In this document: positions 61,240 to 64,000 of the stretch, piece after piece
How positions within the stretch are numbered: the first letter of the stretch is position 1
Layout of the letters: each line of letters begins with the position of its first letter
NCBI RefSeq assembly: GCF_002979755.1
Contig: NZ_PCPP01000001.1
Span: 2,016,665-2,080,664 of the forward strand
Direction of reading: 5' to 3'
Source: Chryseobacterium culicis
Lineage (GTDB): Bacteria; Bacteroidota; Bacteroidia; Flavobacteriales; Weeksellaceae
DNA length: 64,000 nucleotides
The notes under the pieces: generated by a model
What the model was told of the DNA's origin: nothing
Seen by the model: the letters and a program-made list of their open reading frames with translations, nothing else
The model's database searches: none
Made by a program: the position numbers and the translations under genes

Positions 61240-61896
61240 ATGTTATCAACACTGTCAAGAAAAATGCTGATGTGCCTTACAGGACTCTTTTTGGGATTCT
61301 TCCTGTTGATTCATTTCCTTGGAAATCTTCAGCTTTTTCTTCCACAAGAACAGGCACACCTGCAATTTAATGCCTATTCGCATTTTTTATCAGGAAACAT
61401 CATTATTAAAATAGTGTCTTACGTCTTATATGCCAGTATCATTCTGCATGCTGTAGACGGGCTTATGATCACTTTAAAGAATAAAAAATCAGGCGGCGGC
61501 TATCAGAGAGACGGACGCGGAAGAGCCAGCAAATGGGCCTCCAGAAATATGGGAATCCTCGGAACATTAATTCTGATTTTCCTGGTGATCCATTTCCAGA
61601 ACTTCTGGTATATCTATAAATTCGGAAATCCGCCTTTGGATGAAAACGGAAACAAAGATCTCTACATTCTGGTAGTGAATGTCTTTAAAGAATGGTGGTA
61701 CGTTATCATTTATGTTTTATCAATGATTGCTTTATGCTATCACCTGATTCATGGGATACACAGTGCGGTAAGAACGCTGGGACTGTATCATCCTAAGTTT
61801 GTACAATGGTTCAAAACTATCGGAATTGCCTATTCAATCATTATCTGTATAGGTTTTGCATTGATGCCGGTGTATGTATTCTTTACTTATCATTAA
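61240..61896 (+). CDS. sdhC: Succinate dehydrogenase cytochrome b subunit
   Basis: The 218-residue protein is the five-helix, single-polypeptide anchor of the b558 type used by Bacteroidota. It begins [20 protein letters not shown], with heme ligand histidines in [39 protein letters not shown] and [16 protein letters not shown]. It anchors the SdhA/B catalytic subunits and reduces menaquinone. The gene is 11 bp before sdhA. Confidence 0.95.
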   Translation: MLSTLSRKMLMCLTGLFLGFFLLIHFLGNLQLFLPQEQAHLQFNAYSHFLSGNIIIKIVSYVLYASIILHAVDGLMITLKNKKSGGGYQRDGRGRASKWASRNMGILGTLILIFLVIHFQNFWYIYKFGNPPLDENGNKDLYILVVNVFKEWWYVIIYVLSMIALCYHLIHGIHSAVRTLGLYHPKFVQWFKTIGIAYSIIICIGFALMPVYVFFTYH

Positions 61897-61907
61897 ACAG
61901 AACGGTC

Positions 61908-63824
61908 ATGATTTTAGATTCAAAAATACCACAAGGCCCATTGGAACATAAATGGGAAAATTATAAAAAGAAAGCAAGACTCGTGAATCCTGCCAACCGA
62001 AAAAAACTGGATGTAATTGTTGTAGGAACCGGACTGGCGGGAAGTTCTATTGCAGCTTCCTTGGGAGAGATGGGCTATAATGTCAAATCATTCTGTTTTC
62101 AGGACAGCCCGAGAAGAGCACACTCTGTGGCAGCACAGGGAGGTGTAAATGCAGCAAAAAACTATAAAAACGATGGTGACAGTGTATACAGAATGTTTGT
62201 AGACACGCTAAAAGGCGGAGATTTCAGAGCCCGTGAAGCCAATGTATACCGTATGGCAGAATGTTCTCTGAACCTTATTGACCAAGCTGTAGCACAAGGC
62301 GTACCTTTTGGACGTGAATACGGAGGATATCTGAATAACCGTTCTTTCGGTGGAGTTCAGGTAAGCCGTACTTTTTATGCCAGAGGGCAAACCGGACAAC
62401 AGTTACTTCTGGGGGCTTATCAGGCTTTAATGCGACAGGTGGGAAAAGGCTCTGTACAATTATTTTCAAGACATGAAATGCTTGATCTGGTTACCGTTGA
62501 CGGGAAAGCCAGAGGAATTATCGTTAGGAATTTAGACACAGGAGAAATTGAAAGACATGCAGCACATGCTGTAATACTGGCAACAGGTGGCTACGGAAAA
62601 ATCTACTATCTGTCTACCCTTGCCATGGGATGTAATGGCTCTGCCATATGGAGAGCCCATAAAAAAGGAGCTTTAATGGCTTCTCCAAGCTGGATTCAGG
62701 TACACCCTACTTCTCTTCCACAATCCGGAGATTATCAGTCTAAACTGACCTTAATGTCTGAATCATTGCGTAATGACGGACGAATCTGGGTTCCGTTGAA
62801 AGAAGGTGAAAACAGACCACCCAATGATATTCCGGAAAATGAAAGGGATTATTATCTTGAAAGACGATATCCGGCTTTCGGAAATCTTGCTCCAAGGGAT
62901 ATTTCTTCCCGTGCGGCAAAGGAAAGAATTGATGCCGGTTTCGGAATCGGGCCTTTGAAAAATGCAGTATATCTTGATTTTTCAAAAGCAATACAAGAAC
63001 AGGGAAAAGATAAGATCAGGGAAAAATATGGAAACTTATTTGATATGTATCTTAAAATAACAGGATATGATGCCTATAAGGAACCTATGATGATCTCTCC
63101 TTCTGCACACTTCTCCATGGGTGGGCTTTGGGTAGATTATGAACTGATGACCACTGTTCCGGGACTTTTTGCTTTAGGTGAAGCTAATTTTGCAGATCAT
63201 GGTGCCAACAGATTAGGCGCAAACTCTCTTTTACAGGCTTCAGTAGACGGATATTTCATTGCTCCTTATACAATTGCCAATTATCTGGCCGATGAAATTC
63301 ATACCGGAAAAATTTCACCGGATACTCCGGAATTTGAACATGCTGAACAAGCAGTGAAAGAACAGATTCAGGACTTTATGAACATCAAAGGAACCAAAAC
63401 CGTTGATTATTTCCACAAAACATTAGGAAAACTCCTGTACGATTATTGTGGTCTGGCCAGAAACGAAGAAGGATTGAAATATGCCATTCAGGAGATCAGA
63501 AAACTGAAACAGGAATTCTACAAAGATGTAAGAGTTTCCGGACAGGGAGATAAAATGAATACCGAACTGGAAAAAGCAGGTCGTGTTGCTGATTATTTCG
63601 AAATCGGGGAACTGATGTGCTATGATGCATTAACCCGTAACGAATCCTGCGGAGCTCATTTCCGGGAAGAGTTCCAGACACCGGATGGAGAAGCGATGAG
63701 AAATGATACCGAATATCAGTTTATCTCTGCCTGGGCATGGACGGGTGAAAATGGCGAACCAGCATTGATTAAAGAGCCTTTAATCTTTGAAGAGATTCAG
63801 CCAACAGTAAGAAGTTACAAATAA
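61908..63824 (+). CDS. sdhA: Succinate dehydrogenase / fumarate reductase flavoprotein subunit
   Basis: From the ATG at 61908 the protein has 638 residues; an earlier frame overlaps sdhC. The FAD-binding motif is [20 protein letters not shown] (39-58); the segment [20 protein letters not shown] (71-90) holds the histidine that carries covalent FAD. Substrate-site motifs [14 protein letters not shown] and [14 protein letters not shown], and the [20 protein letters not shown] loop, are intact. It oxidises succinate to fumarate in the TCA cycle as part of complex II. Confidence 0.97.
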   Translation: MILDSKIPQGPLEHKWENYKKKARLVNPANRKKLDVIVVGTGLAGSSIAASLGEMGYNVKSFCFQDSPRRAHSVAAQGGVNAAKNYKNDGDSVYRMFVDTLKGGDFRAREANVYRMAECSLNLIDQAVAQGVPFGREYGGYLNNRSFGGVQVSRTFYARGQTGQQLLLGAYQALMRQVGKGSVQLFSRHEMLDLVTVDGKARGIIVRNLDTGEIERHAAHAVILATGGYGKIYYLSTLAMGCNGSAIWRAHKKGALMASPSWIQVHPTSLPQSGDYQSKLTLMSESLRNDGRIWVPLKEGENRPPNDIPENERDYYLERRYPAFGNLAPRDISSRAAKERIDAGFGIGPLKNAVYLDFSKAIQEQGKDKIREKYGNLFDMYLKITGYDAYKEPMMISPSAHFSMGGLWVDYELMTTVPGLFALGEANFADHGANRLGANSLLQASVDGYFIAPYTIANYLADEIHTGKISPDTPEFEHAEQAVKEQIQDFMNIKGTKTVDYFHKTLGKLLYDYCGLARNEEGLKYAIQEIRKLKQEFYKDVRVSGQGDKMNTELEKAGRVADYFEIGELMCYDALTRNESCGAHFREEFQTPDGEAMRNDTEYQFISAWAWTGENGEPALIKEPLIFEEIQPTVRSYK

Positions 63825-63837
63825 AAAACAGAAAATT

Positions 63838-64000
63838 ATGGATTTACATCTTAAGATATGGAGACAGAAAGACAGAAAAAGTGAAGGAAAACTCGTCGGT
63901 TATGACCTGAAAGGATTGAATTCCCATATGTCTTTCTTAGAAATGCTGGATACCCTGAATGAAAAACTGATCACTGAGGGAGATGAACCTGTAGAATTTG
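63838..64000 (+). CDS. sdhB: Succinate dehydrogenase iron-sulfur subunit (cut by window edge)
   Basis: The frame from the ATG at 63838 reads MDLHLKIWRQKDRKSEGKLV and continues to the window end at residue 54 (SFLEMLDTLNEKLITEG). This is the plant-ferredoxin-type N-terminus of SdhB; the cysteine clusters lie beyond the window. It starts 13 bp after sdhA, completing the sdhCAB order. Confidence 0.9.
   Translation, partial: MDLHLKIWRQKDRKSEGKLVGYDLKGLNSHMSFLEMLDTLNEKLITEGDEPVEF

Overview
The window looks like a chromosomal segment of a flavobacterium of the Bacteroidota, most likely Chryseobacterium or a close relative in the Weeksellaceae. This is inferred from AT-rich DNA, start codons without Shine-Dalgarno sites but with A-rich leaders, several matches to the flavobacterial -7 promoter box TAnnTTTG, adjacent gldB and gldC, two secreted proteins with type IX secretion (T9SS) C-terminal signals, and a type VI island of the Bacteroidota kind (TssD, VgrG, PAAR-like protein). 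No rRNA, tRNA or CRISPR array was seen. The window starts inside an amidohydrolase gene and ends inside sdhB.

Layout. 0-3 kb: an AraC regulator between two closely related cytosine-deaminase-like amidohydrolases. 3-10 kb: hemL, a LysM glucosaminidase, a D-cysteine desulfhydrase/ACC-deaminase-like enzyme, small conserved proteins, and a secreted modular endonuclease I. 10-23.6 kb: a minus-strand type VI accessory island: hcp (tssD) with its own promoter and terminator, then vgrG, a 56-residue spike-like protein, a DUF2931-type lipoprotein (probable immunity), a DUF2235 lipase (probable Tle1-type effector), a LysM protein, a DUF4280 PAAR-like protein, a 943-residue OmpA-like cargo candidate, a lipoprotein, a GIDE/MULAN membrane protein, LemA and further unknowns. 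No type VI baseplate, sheath or ClpV gene is here, so the island must use an apparatus encoded elsewhere. 24-33.7 kb: an old yellow enzyme, cytidine deaminase, a barnase/barstar pair split by a decayed GIY-YIG gene with palindromic ends, nadE, acetyltransferases, gldB-gldC, a cystathionine gamma-synthase/lyase and a DinB protein.

33.7-44.7 kb: a REP-associated transposase (RAYT) inside nested GGCTAAAGCC repeats, threonylcarbamoyl-AMP synthase, CCA-adding enzyme, a cobalamin-riboswitch-controlled vitamin B12 receptor with a BtuG-like lipoprotein, a T9SS cargo protein, and a TPR-AraC sensor followed by a TPR-only partner. 45-53.2 kb: a PafA-like phosphatase, small accessory genes, a double-glycine leader peptide gene, a Crp-family regulator, an alpha/beta hydrolase, then a gene-poor stretch with a degenerate 22-bp tandem array, two related GC-rich palindromes and a second RAYT between inverted REP hairpins. 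53.2-64 kb: mdh, a bacteriophytochrome kinase with its heme oxygenase, a penicillin V acylase-like amidase, and a run made of a porin, a DASS dicarboxylate transporter and sdhCAB.

The most unusual items are the 22-bp array near 51.4-51.7 kb, the LemA-GIDE pair and large OmpA-like protein in the VgrG island, and the barnase-barstar operon interrupted by a palindrome-bounded GIY-YIG pseudogene. Functions are read from sequence motifs and gene context by eye; no database search was run.
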